Of a stretch of 64,000 nt of DNA, positions 37,001 through 48,181 are shown piece after piece. The translations under genes and the position numbers were made by a program. The notes below the pieces were generated by a model. The model was not told the DNA's origin and did not search any database. It saw only the letters and a list, made by a program, of their open reading frames with translations. Every line of letters starts with the position of its first letter. The stretch's first letter is position 1. Source of the DNA: Beaufortia kweichowensis (Eukaryota; Chordata; Actinopteri; Cypriniformes; Gastromyzontidae); NCBI GenBank assembly GCA_019155185.1, contig CM032807.1, forward strand, positions 1,483,501 through 1,547,500. Direction: 5' to 3'.

Positions 37001-40000
37001 CCACAGATCCTTTTTGTTTTACAAAATGTTCTTTGTACTGAAAAAGGTTTTCAAAAATAAGAAATTAACCTTTAACAGGATATTTTAGTTCTTCTATGGC
37101 CTCGCTGTGATTTATTTTTAAGATTGTACTACAATGGGACCTGAAAAATATCTGTGCGTAATGCTGATTATTGTCTTAAAACAAAAACTCATATGACTCC
37201 TGAGGCTTTCACATTTCTAATAATCTGCTTTTAAACAATATATCTATGCACATGTCTATTTTGTTCAAAGAACAAGCGTCTTCATCATGCAATTTTGAAA
37301 ACAAGGCCTTTCCAAGTTGACTGGTTAATGCTTGTGTACACCCGTTTTGAGTTTTTTTTTAGCAAAATATAAAACGTAAACTGTCGTGGAGATTTCTGTT
37401 AAGAACGGATTAGAGTGTTAAAGATAGTTGCCTGGGGTAAAATGTGTAATTTTGCTTTAATAAAGCCAAGTTTCATTTACATTGACCAATTCACATTGAC
37501 TTTATTTGGAAAACTTAAATTAAAAACATTGATTTTATCTGCATGACTTGTTAGTCAAGGGTATAAGGCACATTTACATTTCAACTACTATTATTTACTG
37601 ACTATTTATACAAAATGTTTCTTGTACTTGAGTTTCGTTTAGACTGATTAAGAACTCTGATTAAAATATTAATTACAACAATTGGGTGCACCGTTTATAC
37701 ATCACATTTGAAAGTTTTTTCGTCATACTGTGTTTTTTTTTAGGCTCTGGAGGACGCAAATCATAGCGGAATGAACATCCTGGATCAGTCCGTCATTAAG
37801 AAAGGTAAATAATAAATAATTTGAAAATGTATTTTGACCTCAATGAGAAACGTGTTTAAGATATCATGTTTTATTGGTTGATGCGTTTTGGATCACTGTG
37901 TATTAGAATTGCTGTTTTATAGGTTTAGGGTAAATATCCTTTCAGGTGAATACACCTTACCACACACATTACGCATGCGCAGAATCTCATCAGGGATTTA
38001 AATGATGTCACCTACTTATTCTCTTAAAGTTGGACACCAAACCTGAACAAGTGCGACTGGAGGCCATTCAGTTTTTGATTAGTCATGTATGGTTATGGTT
38101 TTCTTTTTTATTATAATCCTTAAAGATACCTCAGTGGATTTTAACTCTTAATTAACACTTGCTTTTTTATATTTATGTATGTCACAAAAACTATTTTTGA
38201 CATACAATTTGTAACCATATTTTCCTCACGGGTTTGACGCGAGATATACATCCTTTATATAATACAATCTTCATGTCAGTAAGAGCTCAAGCAACACTCC
38301 CTGGGCTCGTGTTAATATTTGTCCGTTGTGAGAGACATTTGCCGGTAATTTAGTTAACGGAACACGGGCCTCCCACAAGAGACTCCCGTTAAGTGGCCGC
38401 GGTGATGGATGACTTTCAGCGCGCAGATCTCGTGAGCTCGTTTAGAGCTCGTTTTCTATTATCCCCTGTAGAGATCTCCGGGGCTCGAGCGCTCGTTACC
38501 CCATTAGCGATTAAGTTAGTAGACGTCGTTTCACGTGCGTACTGAATGGGTGGTTGGGGGTGAAATGAAAAATAGGTGGTTAATGTAATTGGATAGCACG
38601 CGTCAATCACCAATCGATAATATAATAAATGCAAGTAGTAAATAGTCTGCTGAAATGCCTTGAAGGTAAAGCTGACAAGAATGTGACTGAATAGAATAAA
38701 TAAAAGTATTATTCTCTAAATGTAACGCAAAATCAGGATTTTTTACATAATTTATAATGAAAAGATTATTATTCAGAAAAAATATATTTAGAAAAATTAC
38801 AGATTTTCATTGTTGTTTGCTTGTATGGTCAATTTGACGTTTCCATTGTATGTTAAATTACAGAAGCACGCGCTGACAGCTCCGGGCGCGTGCGGGGTGA
38901 CCCGGAGCAGCCGAGGGCTTGAGATTACAGCACATTTATTTGCCAAGATTTTACGTTACATAATAATCTCACCGGCCTTTAGGGTTTTATACAACATTTC
39001 TGGCCTGCGCGTCATGCATAACAAAATGCGTATTTTTTATTATTTTGTTTAGATATCACATTTTAAAGGTCCTGGGTTCGATTCACACACATTAATAAAA
39101 AGGTATACCTTGAATGCACTGTTATTTGATTAGTATTAAAGCTTCTGTCAAATGCGTAAATGTAAATCAGTAGGCCTTTAATGCAAACCACAGCTTAATA
39201 ATTGTGTGTTGCTTTCGCACAGTTCCCGTTCCACACAAAAGCGTCGCTTCTCTCATGATGAACAAAGATGGTCTAATCGGCGGGATGTCCGTGAACGTCA
39301 ACGAGGTCTTTTGCTCGGTGCCCGGCCGCCTGTCGCTTCTCAGCTCCACATCCAAATATAAAGTGACGGTGGGTGAGGTCCAGCGGCGTCTCTCTCCGCC
39401 GGAGTGCCTGAACGCGTCTCTGCTCGGCGGGGTCTTGAGGAGGTGAGAGCATCCTTCAGGATACACATTTGAACCAGAGCAAATGTTAATAGATTAAAGA
39501 GAAATGATAATGCGTGGTTGGAAACCTCCTGCCCCTGCTATGAGATTTTTCTTTTCTTTTTCTTTTTTTAAATAAAACATTACCATTAAAGAATCTAACA
39601 TCATCTATTGAAATAGCACACAATTTAAGCAAAAAGTAAAAACTTTATTTTTTAATACGAGGTTTTCAAAATTGCTCATCCTAATCTGGTCTTTCTGATT
39701 AGAGCGAAGTCGAAAAACGGAGGCAGATCACTGAGAGAAAAGCTGGAGAAAATCGGCTTGAATTTGCCTGCTGGGAGACGCAAGGCAGCGAATGTCACTT
39801 TACTGACGTCTCTAGTAGAAGGTAAAGCTCGACATCTGTACATATCTTTAATTTTACCTTGAGGTATTTGAGAGTTTAGGCCCCTTAGGTGAGCGAACAC
39901 GACAAATGTTAATGGAATATGGAATTATAATCTAATATTTCTGTTCGGGTTTAAATAAGAAAATATCAGTTTAATCATAAATAACATTACAATTTAAGAC

Positions 40001-42774
40001 TTTCGAAATTATAACATAAATGCAGCTCTAACCACAGACTGCAAACAATATAAATGAATTTTCATTGCCTTGAGAGTTTCTCTATAATCTGGCAATTATG
40101 GAAGCGAGAACACTAATCTGTTTATTTTTTTTTTAATCACGTTTTATTGGCAGTGCGCATTTATATAACAAATACAGAAGCAAACGGACATTTTTAACCA
40201 ATGCAGCTAATTTCATCTAATTTTGTTTTTTATTGTGGTTGTCTGATTGTTGTTGCATTGCAATCCTTCATTTGGTTAATATCTCTCCCTCCAGTTCACC
40301 TGCAAACGAATATATGAAGTAATTCTGTTTTTTCACTATATTATTTTGTCTTTTCAGGGGAGGCTGTTCATTTGGCTCGGGACTTCGGCTATATTTGTGA
40401 AACTGAATTTCCCACGAAGGCCGTGTCTGAATATCTGAACAGACAGCACACAGATCCAAACGAGCTGCACTCGCGAAAGAACATGCTGCTCGCCACAAAG
40501 TACGTGCACGTATCCAAGTGTTTGTTTTACACTGAGTTGCGCGTTCATCTCATGCTGATATAAACGCTTTCACCGCCCTCATCTGAACAAATGCGTAGCC
40601 ACATTTCGAGGTGAATGTTGAATCCATCACGGATTTCTGGGGAGCGTGTCGTTTTGACGTCTGTCCGCTTAGTGCCTGGTGCGTTTTGACACATTTAGCT
40701 GGTTTCTAATGAGGCGGTTCAGGTCCAGCAGAAACGCGCGACTCTTATCCATCTCAGCCTGGCACCGAGCTAGAAACTCATTATATTTAAGTGAAATGTT
40801 TCAAGTCTTAAAGTGCCAGCTTTCCCCTTGAAGTTTCGCCTAAGGTCATCCCTCCTCCCTCGCCTCTCCTTTCACAGTCTGTCTGTCAAAGTCCCGTCAG
40901 TCAGCCCTCGCCCCCGCCCCTGCACGCGCCTCGGGCACTCGCGTTCTGTCGCTCTGGAATGAGAGAGAGGGAGGCGCGCTGCGCTCTCCCGACTGGACAA
41001 CAAGACTGTTTGTGGTTGTGAGACGCGAATGCGAATGTGGGTCAAAATGTGACAAGCTTGGACAACTGCAGATGCCGCAGCAGGGCACTGCAACGCTGCC
41101 AGTTGGAGGCTTTTGAACCGTTTGTCACAAATGACCTTTTAGATATTGAAGTATGATGATTTTCCTATTTTCTTGAGATTCCTATTTGTGATCGCGTTAA
41201 ACATCAAATTATTATTCACTTGAGACAAGCAGTCAACTTGCTGAGAAGAAGATGCAAATTTAAACCTTTCTTGTTCTTGTAGTTTGTAAACCTTTTAATT
41301 TAAACGATAATACAGCTGATAATATAATTATTTCATATTTATATTGTGGTTAAATACTCACAAGATACTGATCCAGATGTCTAAATTGTTGGCAGGCAGA
41401 TCAGAGAGACATGAAGGTCAGATGTTAAAAGGTCATTATCATTTAAGCAGAGGTCAGGTCGTCTAGGCACAAAGTTGAAAGTATCTCTTATTTTTTGATA
41501 ATCATTGATTCCCCATAGCAGGAATGCATGAATATTTACAGGATCTTTTTCAGCACATGCTGAGAACTAAATATTTCCCAGACCGAAAGTTAAATGGTTG
41601 GCTTTATACAGATTGATGGAGTTCACTCTCAGAAACAAAAGTATACTTGTGTATACTACATGTATGGCCAGTCAATGCTTAAAGTCAATTGTAGCAAATG
41701 ACAAAAAGTTTCATTAGGAACAGTACACTTTTTTTAATTTTGGAAAAATATTGACTCACATGTGATGAGGGATGAGAAACATTTCTTTACTTATGCTTTT
41801 CATGCCATTACAAGCCTGTTTCTACCAATACACCTTAGTGTTTTCCATTGCCATCCTAAATCAAGCTTTCTGATTAAAATAATTTTAAACAATCCAATTG
41901 CCATAGTACTGATTTATTAGCAAACATTGGATTTGATCTAAACAGGCTAATACATTTTCGGTTTTATTTGTTATTGTTTAATTGGCTCATTTTGAATATC
42001 CATAATTTTTGAATATCCGTAACCCTGCGGGTTTAGAGAATGGATGGATGGAAAGTCTTGGTGTATTAGTTATTCATAGATGAGGGATTTGCTCACAGTT
42101 GCTACAGTGGTGGCTTTGATATTATGTATGAGCCCTCTTTATAATCAATGTTTCACACTATGATAAAAGAATATGTAGATCAATATATTAAGAAAGTGAA
42201 GGACTATATCCATCCTAGAAAGATGACAGCTCTTTTTTTGGCTTTATAGTGAAATTACTGTTTAATTTAACTTATGACTTAAATTCATTTCTTGAAAAAT
42301 GTATGCAGCAATTAATGAGCAAGTGGGTTGCATGTCCTAATCTGATTGGAGTTGATTAAGAGCATGTGCTTTGACACTTGGATATGCTGTGATGTAAATT
42401 AAAAACATGCATGATGATGTTGGTTACAAAAGCCAGTAAATCATCTCTGTTTCTCTTCGTCTCATCTTCACAGGCAGTTGTGTAAGGAGTTCACAGACCT
42501 GTTGGCTCAGGATCGTACTCCTTTGGGAAACTCTCGGCCTTCGCCCATCCTAGAGCCTGGAATCCAGAGCTGCCTGTCACACTTTAGCTTCATCACGCAT
42601 GGCTTTGGTTCTCCGGCCATCTGCGCCGCCCTCACGGCTTTGCAGAACTACCTGACTGAAGCCCTTAAAGGTCTCGACAAGATGTTCCTGAACAACCCCA
42701 CCCCAAACCGACACACGTCTGCCGACGGACCCGGATCCAAAGGCGGAGAGAAAGAGGAAAAACACAGGAAATGA
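33947..42774 (+). CDS. tfap2b: AP-2 beta transcription factor (tfap2b), complete, 7 coding exons
   Basis: AP-2 beta is a nuclear dimeric DNA-binding factor for GCCN3GGC sites. It acts in neural crest, kidney tubule and neuron development. Coding exons: 33947-34027, 36151-36606, 37744-37804, 39223-39442, 39703-39821, 40358-40499, 42474-42774. All junctions are GT/AG and in phase, giving 1380 nt and 459 residues (human about 460). Residues 18-27 (ENVKYEDIYE) hold a VKYE SUMO-type motif. Residues 28-180 include the proline/tyrosine-rich activation segment [20 protein letters not shown]. The DNA-binding and helix-span-helix module runs from about 220 to 420 ([55 protein letters not shown]). The C-terminus ends KEEKHRK, typical of AP-2 alpha/beta. 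It lies 4.9 kb downstream of tfap2d in the same direction. An alternative first exon is annotated separately. Confidence 0.97.
35640..35886 (+). promoter_or_regulatory. candidate promoter / 5' UTR for tfap2b exon 1b
   Basis: A GC-richer block with several CpGs lies immediately before the alternative start at 35887, between AT-rich flanks. No TATA box was recognised. The call depends on exon 1b being a real first exon. Confidence 0.45.
35887..35913 (+). CDS. tfap2b: tfap2b alternative coding exon 1b (MLVHTYSST)
   Basis: ATG TTG GTG CAC ACG TAT TCC TCC ACG then gtgagt, a near-ideal donor in phase 0. Joined to exon 2 it gives MLVHTYSST-DRHDG and a protein of about 441 residues. This resembles the known MLVHSFSAM alternative start of AP-2 alpha. 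The isoform lacks the exon 1a VKYE SUMO-type motif. The preceding GC-richer 240 bases would be its promoter and 5' UTR. That it is used is inferred from the family. Confidence 0.8.
36151..36606 (+). CDS. tfap2b: tfap2b coding exon 2 (activation region)
   Basis: A 456-nt exon from tcgtttgcag|GACCGCC to ATGCAG|gttggt. It starts [20 protein letters not shown]. It carries the P/Y-rich motif [15 protein letters not shown], then DPYSLNALHQQQQHPWG, and ends GLAHGMEDMQ. The PPxY-like cluster is the AP-2 transactivation motif. Confidence 0.96.
37005..37127. mobile_element. MITE copy 2, truncated, in tfap2b intron 2
   Basis: Contains tactgaaaaaggttttcaaa, taacctttaacagg and gttcttctatggcctcgctg, then atttatttttaagattg. 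This is the right half of the family seen at 13274 and 53711. Confidence 0.6.
37744..37804 (+). CDS. tfap2b: tfap2b coding exon 3
   Basis: A 61-nt exon with a T-rich acceptor, tttttttttag|GCTCTGG, and donor AAAG|gtaaat. Encodes ALEDANHSGMNILDQSVIKK plus one base. Same length and phase as tfap2d exon 3. Confidence 0.95.
38330..38640 (+). promoter_or_regulatory. candidate enhancer in tfap2b intron 3
   Basis: A GC- and CpG-richer segment in an AT-rich intron, with gttaacgg and cccgttaag, ccattagcgattaag, ggtggttaatgtaatt and caatcaccaatcgat cores. The complexity and motif density suggest a conserved non-coding element. No alignment was available. Confidence 0.3.
39064..39167 (+). mobile_element. 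tRNA-derived teleost SINE, degenerate copy in tfap2b intron 3
   Basis: aaggtcctgggttcgattca is a good B box (GGTTCGATTC). It is followed by the spacer and tail accttgaatgcactgtta, and cttctgtcaaatgcgtaaat. It ends about 55 bases before tfap2b exon 4, so it lies close to the splice acceptor. Confidence 0.75.
39223..39442 (+). CDS. tfap2b: tfap2b coding exon 4 (start of DNA-binding region)
   Basis: A 220-nt exon from tttcgcacag|TTCCCG to TTGAGGAG|gtgaga. Encodes [60 protein letters not shown] and ASLLGGVLR. It includes an 18-residue segment missing from tfap2d. Confidence 0.96.
39703..39821 (+). CDS. tfap2b: tfap2b coding exon 5 (basic region / helix 1)
   Basis: A 119-nt exon from tttctgattag|AGCGAAG to GTAGAAG|gtaaag. 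Encodes [20 protein letters not shown], then [20 protein letters not shown]. Confidence 0.96.
40358..40499 (+). CDS. tfap2b: tfap2b coding exon 6 (helix-span-helix)
   Basis: A 142-nt exon from ttgtcttttcag|GGGAGG to CACAAA|gtacgt. Encodes [40 protein letters not shown] and NMLLATK. The Lys codon is split at the donor, as in tfap2d. Confidence 0.95.
40570..41100 (+). promoter_or_regulatory. GC-rich block in tfap2b intron 6 with an AP-2 site
   Basis: A CpG-rich stretch in the 2-kb intron 6, containing GCCTCGGGC at 40928-40936, an exact GCCN3GGC AP-2 site identical to two sites in tfap2d intron 3. It may be an intronic enhancer. Confidence 0.35.
42019..42052 (+). mobile_element. LINE 3'-end fragment (L2/CR1-type tail)
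   Basis: gtaaccctgcgggtttagag followed by aatggatggatgga resembles the 3' terminus of teleost L2/CR1-clade LINEs, which end in GGTTTAGAAAATGGATGGATGG. No reverse transcriptase remains nearby. Confidence 0.55.
42474..42774 (+). CDS. tfap2b: tfap2b coding exon 7 (C-terminus)
   Basis: Acceptor catcttcacag|GCAGTTG. Encodes QLCKEFTDLLAQDRTPLGNS, IQSCLSHFSFITHGFGSPAI and CAALTALQNYLTEALKGLDK, and ends EKEEKHRK with TGA at 42772-42774. It is one exon where tfap2d has two. Confidence 0.96.
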
Positions 42775-43243
42775 GTTGGAATTACAACAGGATATCAAAG
42801 AAGAGGAAACAAATGGAGATGTTCTGAGATTCTATAAACTCTAGTTTTATGACATTGCGTTTTACATTCTGTGAAGGTGGAAAGTGGGAAACAAATCATG
42901 GGAAAGCGAAGGGAACGCTACGATAACAGACTGGAAGATGCATCTCTGCTTTGACACGTTCACTATTTCATCTCATTTATGTGAGAATGTTCGAGGAGTG
43001 TGTGTGTTTTTGTGTATAAAAAGTATGAAATATAACGTGATGTTAGACAGATGCTCTATCACACAGGTTGACCTTTACACACAAATCTGATAATTCAGCA
43101 TACAGAAGCACAGGTTTAGTTTGAATATTACTGGGGACACTTTTATCTATTATATTTAAATACATACAAAGAAATTCACTGAACAGTCCTGGGATGTTAC
43201 ATTATTTACAGAATCTATACTTAAAAATACACAGTCATGTTCT

Positions 43244-43249
43244 AATAAA
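43244..43249 (+). terminator. candidate tfap2b proximal polyadenylation signal
   Basis: AATAAA in ttctAATAAAaaag, 470 bases after the stop, followed by a GT-containing stretch. Distal alternatives lie at 44302 and 44373. Confidence 0.45.
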
Positions 43250-43702
43250 AAAGTGGTTGTCAAATGAAAAATTTGCACCACACAGATTTCAAAGAGAGAC
43301 TTACTTGTTCAGAATATAATAGTTTTATTGCATTCTTTAATACATGCAGTTTTATAAGCATTCACAAAAACACAATGTTTTGCTACAGCAACACATCATG
43401 CTGGCAAATAAAAATATTTCAGAATTGCTTAAACAGATAATCCATCACCCACATATTTCTGTTTATCATGTGATCTGTGATTAAAAATTCACAGTTCATT
43501 ATACACACACACACATCTATTTATCAGGAATGAAATTCTCAGTCAGACAATTCACATGAATACAAGACTTCTAATCAAAGATTTATATTAAACATGTTCA
43601 CCCGAGGCCATTCAGAATAAGTGTAACTCAAAAAAGAAGAAAAAGAAATTGGCACAAATCTCAATCGTTTCTTCGAAACTGCTGTTGGTGTTTGTGTGAA
43701 AT

Positions 43703-43716
43703 GTTACCATGGCAAA
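43703..43716 (+). promoter_or_regulatory. RFX X-box-like site
   Basis: GTTACCATGGCAAA matches the RFX palindrome GTTRCCATGGCAAC at 13 of 14 positions. It lies in the possible long tfap2b 3' UTR. Confidence 0.4.
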
Positions 43717-44979
43717 TGAGTTTAAATCATTATTGTTTCGTTGATGTTTCTTCTGTTGCTTACCTACTTTACTCTTACATAGACCTTGATAAAATCATGC
43801 ATTTTATGGACCAAATGTTGTTTTAAACCATTAGCTGAATGGAAGCTTGCTTTGACCAAGGTTTCAAAAGCATCAACAAAAAAGACTTTTGAAAACAGCC
43901 ATAAATAGTCCCGGATTTATTGGCTTTCTATGGCTGACTATAACTGGAAAAAGGAGGTGACCGCGCGTGCTGGAACACTGCCACGCGCATACCTTTACGC
44001 GCTCGTGGGCGAGCACTTGTCAGTCCCGGAAGCTGGATTATAACCTGTCTGTCAAAGTTAATATTTGGTTAACTCTGTGTGAGAAGGTTCTTTTATTTAT
44101 GTTTGTATATATTTATTTATACTTAATTTAATGGACGTTGTACATAGGAATAGACTGAATCGTCTATTTGTGACTCTCTGTGCGTGGGTGAACGCTTGGT
44201 TTAGATAGCATCTTGTATTTTTTGTTTCATAGATACGATGTTATGTGGTGAAGGGTAGAAGTTGGTTCATGTCTGGTGATTTTCATTTGCCTCGAATTAA
44301 AAATAAATCGTGTTTTATTGTAGCTGCTGCTGCTGTTGTGTTGTGTTGGTGTAGAAAATCAATGAATTCAACAATAAACAAAAGTTTAATAAAAAATAAT
44401 AAGAAAGGGGAAAATTAACTTAAACCATTAAACATTAAATTTCAATAAACAGTAAATGTTTACCTGTATATAATCTATATAACATTCGTCACAGTAATTA
44501 TTTATTCACATTTGCTCATTTTTAAGACAGCCTATGTCTAATGGCAGGTAAAAAGTCAGGCTGGGTTTGTTTTGCCCCACAGGCATTTTCTTGTACAGCA
44601 TCCGAATTGTGGAGGAGGATTATTTTTGCTTTTGCTAGAAAAACAAAAGTGAACCGCATCTCACGACCATCTTGTTCATGATATTCTTCTGATAACATGG
44701 ATTTATCGAGCAACAATAGTGATGAATAATGTGAAAGAAAATGTGTCACAAATTGCAGTCGATTAAATGTCAATGTTGTCACAGTCGCATAACAATGAGT
44801 CGATTTTCTATCAATGATGTAGCCTAGATTAAGACTGGGAGAAATTGTAATATTATTATACATCTTTTAATCATGATATTATGCAACAGAAAAATAACAA
44901 ACGGTACAAACGAGAATCAAAAACGAGAATTTAAAACCGAGCAAGAAGTGCCAAAATATATCGAAAACAATCGCTTGAA

Positions 44980-45290
44980 GGCGCGTGTCCGCGGCCGTGG
45001 CTGTGAAGTGAACTCATATCCCGGCCGCAGGTTAGACCCTCGCGAGTCCCCGCGCGCATCAGCTCGCGCTGGTGTATTTAATGCGGAGGAGCGCGTGGCC
45101 CGCGGGTTCCGTCGCGTGACTTCTCATGCGTGAAGTATTGTGACCCAGGTGCAGCACCCGCATGTCCGCGAGCGACGTGGATCTCTACAAGATTCAGAGA
45201 TTTTTCCTGAGCAGCAAAAAAGACTAGCCTCGCTCTCACCCACGGGACCTAAAACAACACAAGCTGAGATCTTTCATCCTTCCCTCCAAC
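44980..45290. promoter_or_regulatory. CpG-rich element downstream of tfap2b
   Basis: A short CpG island-like segment in AT-rich surroundings, with several CGCG runs and GCCCGCGGG near 45098, an AP-2-like SCCN3GGS motif. No coding potential was recognised. Confidence 0.3.
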
Positions 45291-45989
45291 CAGATTCTTA
45301 TTACCTCTAAAAAAAAAAGAGTCATACAAGAAAAGCACACAAGACCAAATTATATATAATTGGTGTTTAGAGTCAATAATAATTATTGACTTTTATTTGT
45401 TATTATTAACAAAATAACAACATCTTAACAAAATAACAAAAGTTATTGTTCAATCATAACCCCTTTAAAAGCAAACCCAGTAGACAGCAATATGTCAAAT
45501 ATATATATTTTATATAAATACATTTTGCTGGGAGGTGTCCCACGCAGTGTAAAAACATCCTCATAAAACTTTAAAGGTCTAATAATTCTTGAATGCCTTA
45601 TTGTTAAAATAAAAGTTAAAACAAATGAAAATGCAAATACAAAATAATATAAAACTCGAGATTAAAATCAACCATCAAATAAAAGTGATGTATGATTTTT
45701 TTTTTTAGGGCGGATTGATTAACATGTCTTTTCTACTAATAAAAGCATAAAGTATTTAAACCATTGTTAACTTTTAAGAGTCATATTGCCCATTTTTTAA
45801 AGAAATGTTTGGTTGGTTTTATGTTTGGGTTAGTTTTGGATAGAGCACGACTTGGGTGTCCCAAAACTAAAAGCACCTGCTGATGGGTTTAAAGGCCATT
45901 TATGGAAAGTCTCATTTCCAACATGATATTTTCGGTTGTGAGAGGACGGAGAAGAGCTTTGGTCCCTGTGCTTGCTGTCACGCAATGGA

Positions 45990-46350
45990 CTGTAAAAATG
46001 GTTTATCGAGACACGCGCCAGGCGCGCGTAATTCCCGCTCGAGGCTCATGCCCGCTGGCGGCGCGCGCCTAACTGATCAACCTGGATATTTCATTATTCA
46101 TTAATTTACTCTTTAACAAATCCCGCTCATTATCGCGTGAGCGGCTGGCAGGATCCAATCGTTTGGTGTCAGGCGTGGAGAATTGGCCCATTTGATCCCG
46201 AGCTGTTTTTTTTCCTGCGTATATTATTATTATTATTATTTTCAACATCCCGAAACGGCTCGAGATCGCCATGAATAATAAGCAGCGCGCGAGCTTGTCA
46301 AAGCCCGTTGAGCGTGACGCCGCCCGTGGAAAAGTCTAGGCGTTTTTAAT
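45990..46350. promoter_or_regulatory. candidate conserved non-coding element, 3' flank
   Basis: GC-rich cgcgcc/ggcgcgcg runs are joined to an ATTA-rich stretch (cattattcattaattta). This mixture is typical of developmental enhancers. An (ATT)n run at 46222-46240 lies inside. Confidence 0.25.
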
Positions 46351-48181
46351 ATAACCCCCTCCTACACCCCCACTTCAGTCACTATTTGGGAAAGACAAAA
46401 CAACAAGATGAAAAACAAACGAAAATATGAGATAATAACAGCAATGACACGCGTTCACAGTGAACGAGAAGGACATTAAAGAGAAGTGTAAACAGGTTAA
46501 GACGCCATAGTAAATGTTCATATTTACCTGACAAATATCACTGAAATAGCGTCCTCATATGTCTTTTTGTGGGAAACAAATGTCTCAAGGTTTGTTTTTG
46601 CAAAAAGGACATGATGGCAAACGGTGTCATTTATATTTCGTTTCAAACGGGATAAATCCACAGGATAAAGTGAAGTTCGTGAAAACAGTCATGGTCGCCA
46701 TATTGAAGGGTTGTGTTCCAAAGCCAAGTGATCAAAACTGGACACTTCTGAGGGCCCTTCGAAATGAAGACTGTCAAAAGATCCGAGACTTATGATTCTT
46801 CGCACGTTTGGGGAAGTTATTTTAATAAGAATGGGGCTTTTTTGTCATTTATCTTAATTTTAATTCATATGAAACATATGCATTACAAAACGAAATTTTT
46901 TTTTTAATAAAAACAGGTCTATTGCAATTAGTCATCTTTGTTTAAAATCATTGCAATGTATTGTATTCTACTCTCTGTGTTTTTTACATGTAATAGTTTT
47001 CCTGTTTTTGGAAAACTGTTTTGTGTGTGTTTCCTTATTTCATGTTAACCAATAATAAGGGTTACAAATAAAATTAAATGAAACCGAATCCATGTAATAC
47101 TGCTTTAAATGTGAGCACAAACTAAAACAAATAAACTCATTTCACAAAAGGTGCCACTTGCATAAAATATATTATTAAATAAAATCTTAGAAGAGTCACC
47201 TCAGCATGCTTTTTGTAGTCAAAGCCTTCTACACAATTGTTTAAAACGACTTAAAAAGATGATGCACAAGAGCGTTTCAAGGAATATTTTTTGTTGGTTC
47301 ATTTCTTTAAAGCTCATATTCTAAGGTAAACACTTCGGAGGAATTAGGGCATATGGGAATGTGTTGTGCAGAAGGGAAGTTTAGTCATTTTCTTCTTTTT
47401 GTGGATTACAGTGTCCACATGATAATGGGTGATAATAGAAAACCTTGACATTTTCTAAATATGTTTTCAGTAATTCTAACTCTCTCTCTGCCGTGGGCTA
47501 CACACCCAAACCCAACACTAACATTTACACTACAACACACTATTTTACCTGTCAATCAAAAATGCTGTCACATATCTCAATGTCTTTCTTTTTTCTTTCT
47601 TTTTTCTTTCTTTCTCCTATGCACGTTTCCATTCCATTCATCTATAGAGAAGATCTTTTACAGTAGTGCATTGGTTAATAATTGTCATCTTTTATTAACC
47701 GAGTATGATGTTGTTAATGGCTGTAGCACACGGTTGCATAACTTCACTTCGATTTAATGGTCCATTGAATCAAAACTCCATCTACGACCTCTTTATTCAA
47801 ACCTGAAAGCTCAGTCTCCATCTGTAGTGAAGCTTGTGAGCAGAAAGATCAAGTTATAAATGTGTTTATGTGTAATTCTCCTATAAGATATCAACTTTTA
47901 TTCAGGTAGCTAACAAAACATATATACAAACACTCATAAAAACCGCAACGCTTGCAATGGCAGGACTGGTTTTATTTGATGTGTGTTTGTGGTTTTGCCT
48001 CATTGGGTTTTGTGCGAGTAAATGATTGATTATGTTTGTCTTTGATGTCTCTAACACACACACTCATAAACAAGTATAGTGCATTTTCTCCACAAACTTG
48101 ACATTTGGCACAGACTTTTGCCTTGCCTTCCTTGATATTTTAATTAAAACATGCAAACTGCCAACAAAAGCTGCAAGTTTT

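Larger units (their letters stand above)
42775..44380 (+). other. tfap2b: tfap2b 3' UTR, short and long forms (inferred)
   Basis: Non-coding sequence after the tfap2b stop. AATAAA hexamers at 43244-43249, 44302-44307 and 44373-44378 would give 3' UTRs of about 0.5, 1.5 and 1.6 kb. ATTTA-type AU-rich elements cluster at 44090-44125, which would fit a regulated long 3' UTR. AP-2 genes commonly have long 3' UTRs. The true end is not determinable here. Confidence 0.5.

Noticed and set aside
39064..39100. tRNA-like ggttcgattca segment
   Set aside because: Only the B box and T-arm-like part is present and it is followed by a SINE body, so it is a SINE remnant and not a tRNA gene.
44522..44863. 113-codon minus-strand frame after tfap2b
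   Set aside because: Composition is random-like and no domain or splice structure is seen.
46032..46050. Possible CTCF site in cccgctggcggcgcgc
   Set aside because: Only 11 of 14 core matches in a CpG-rich context, so a chance match is likely.
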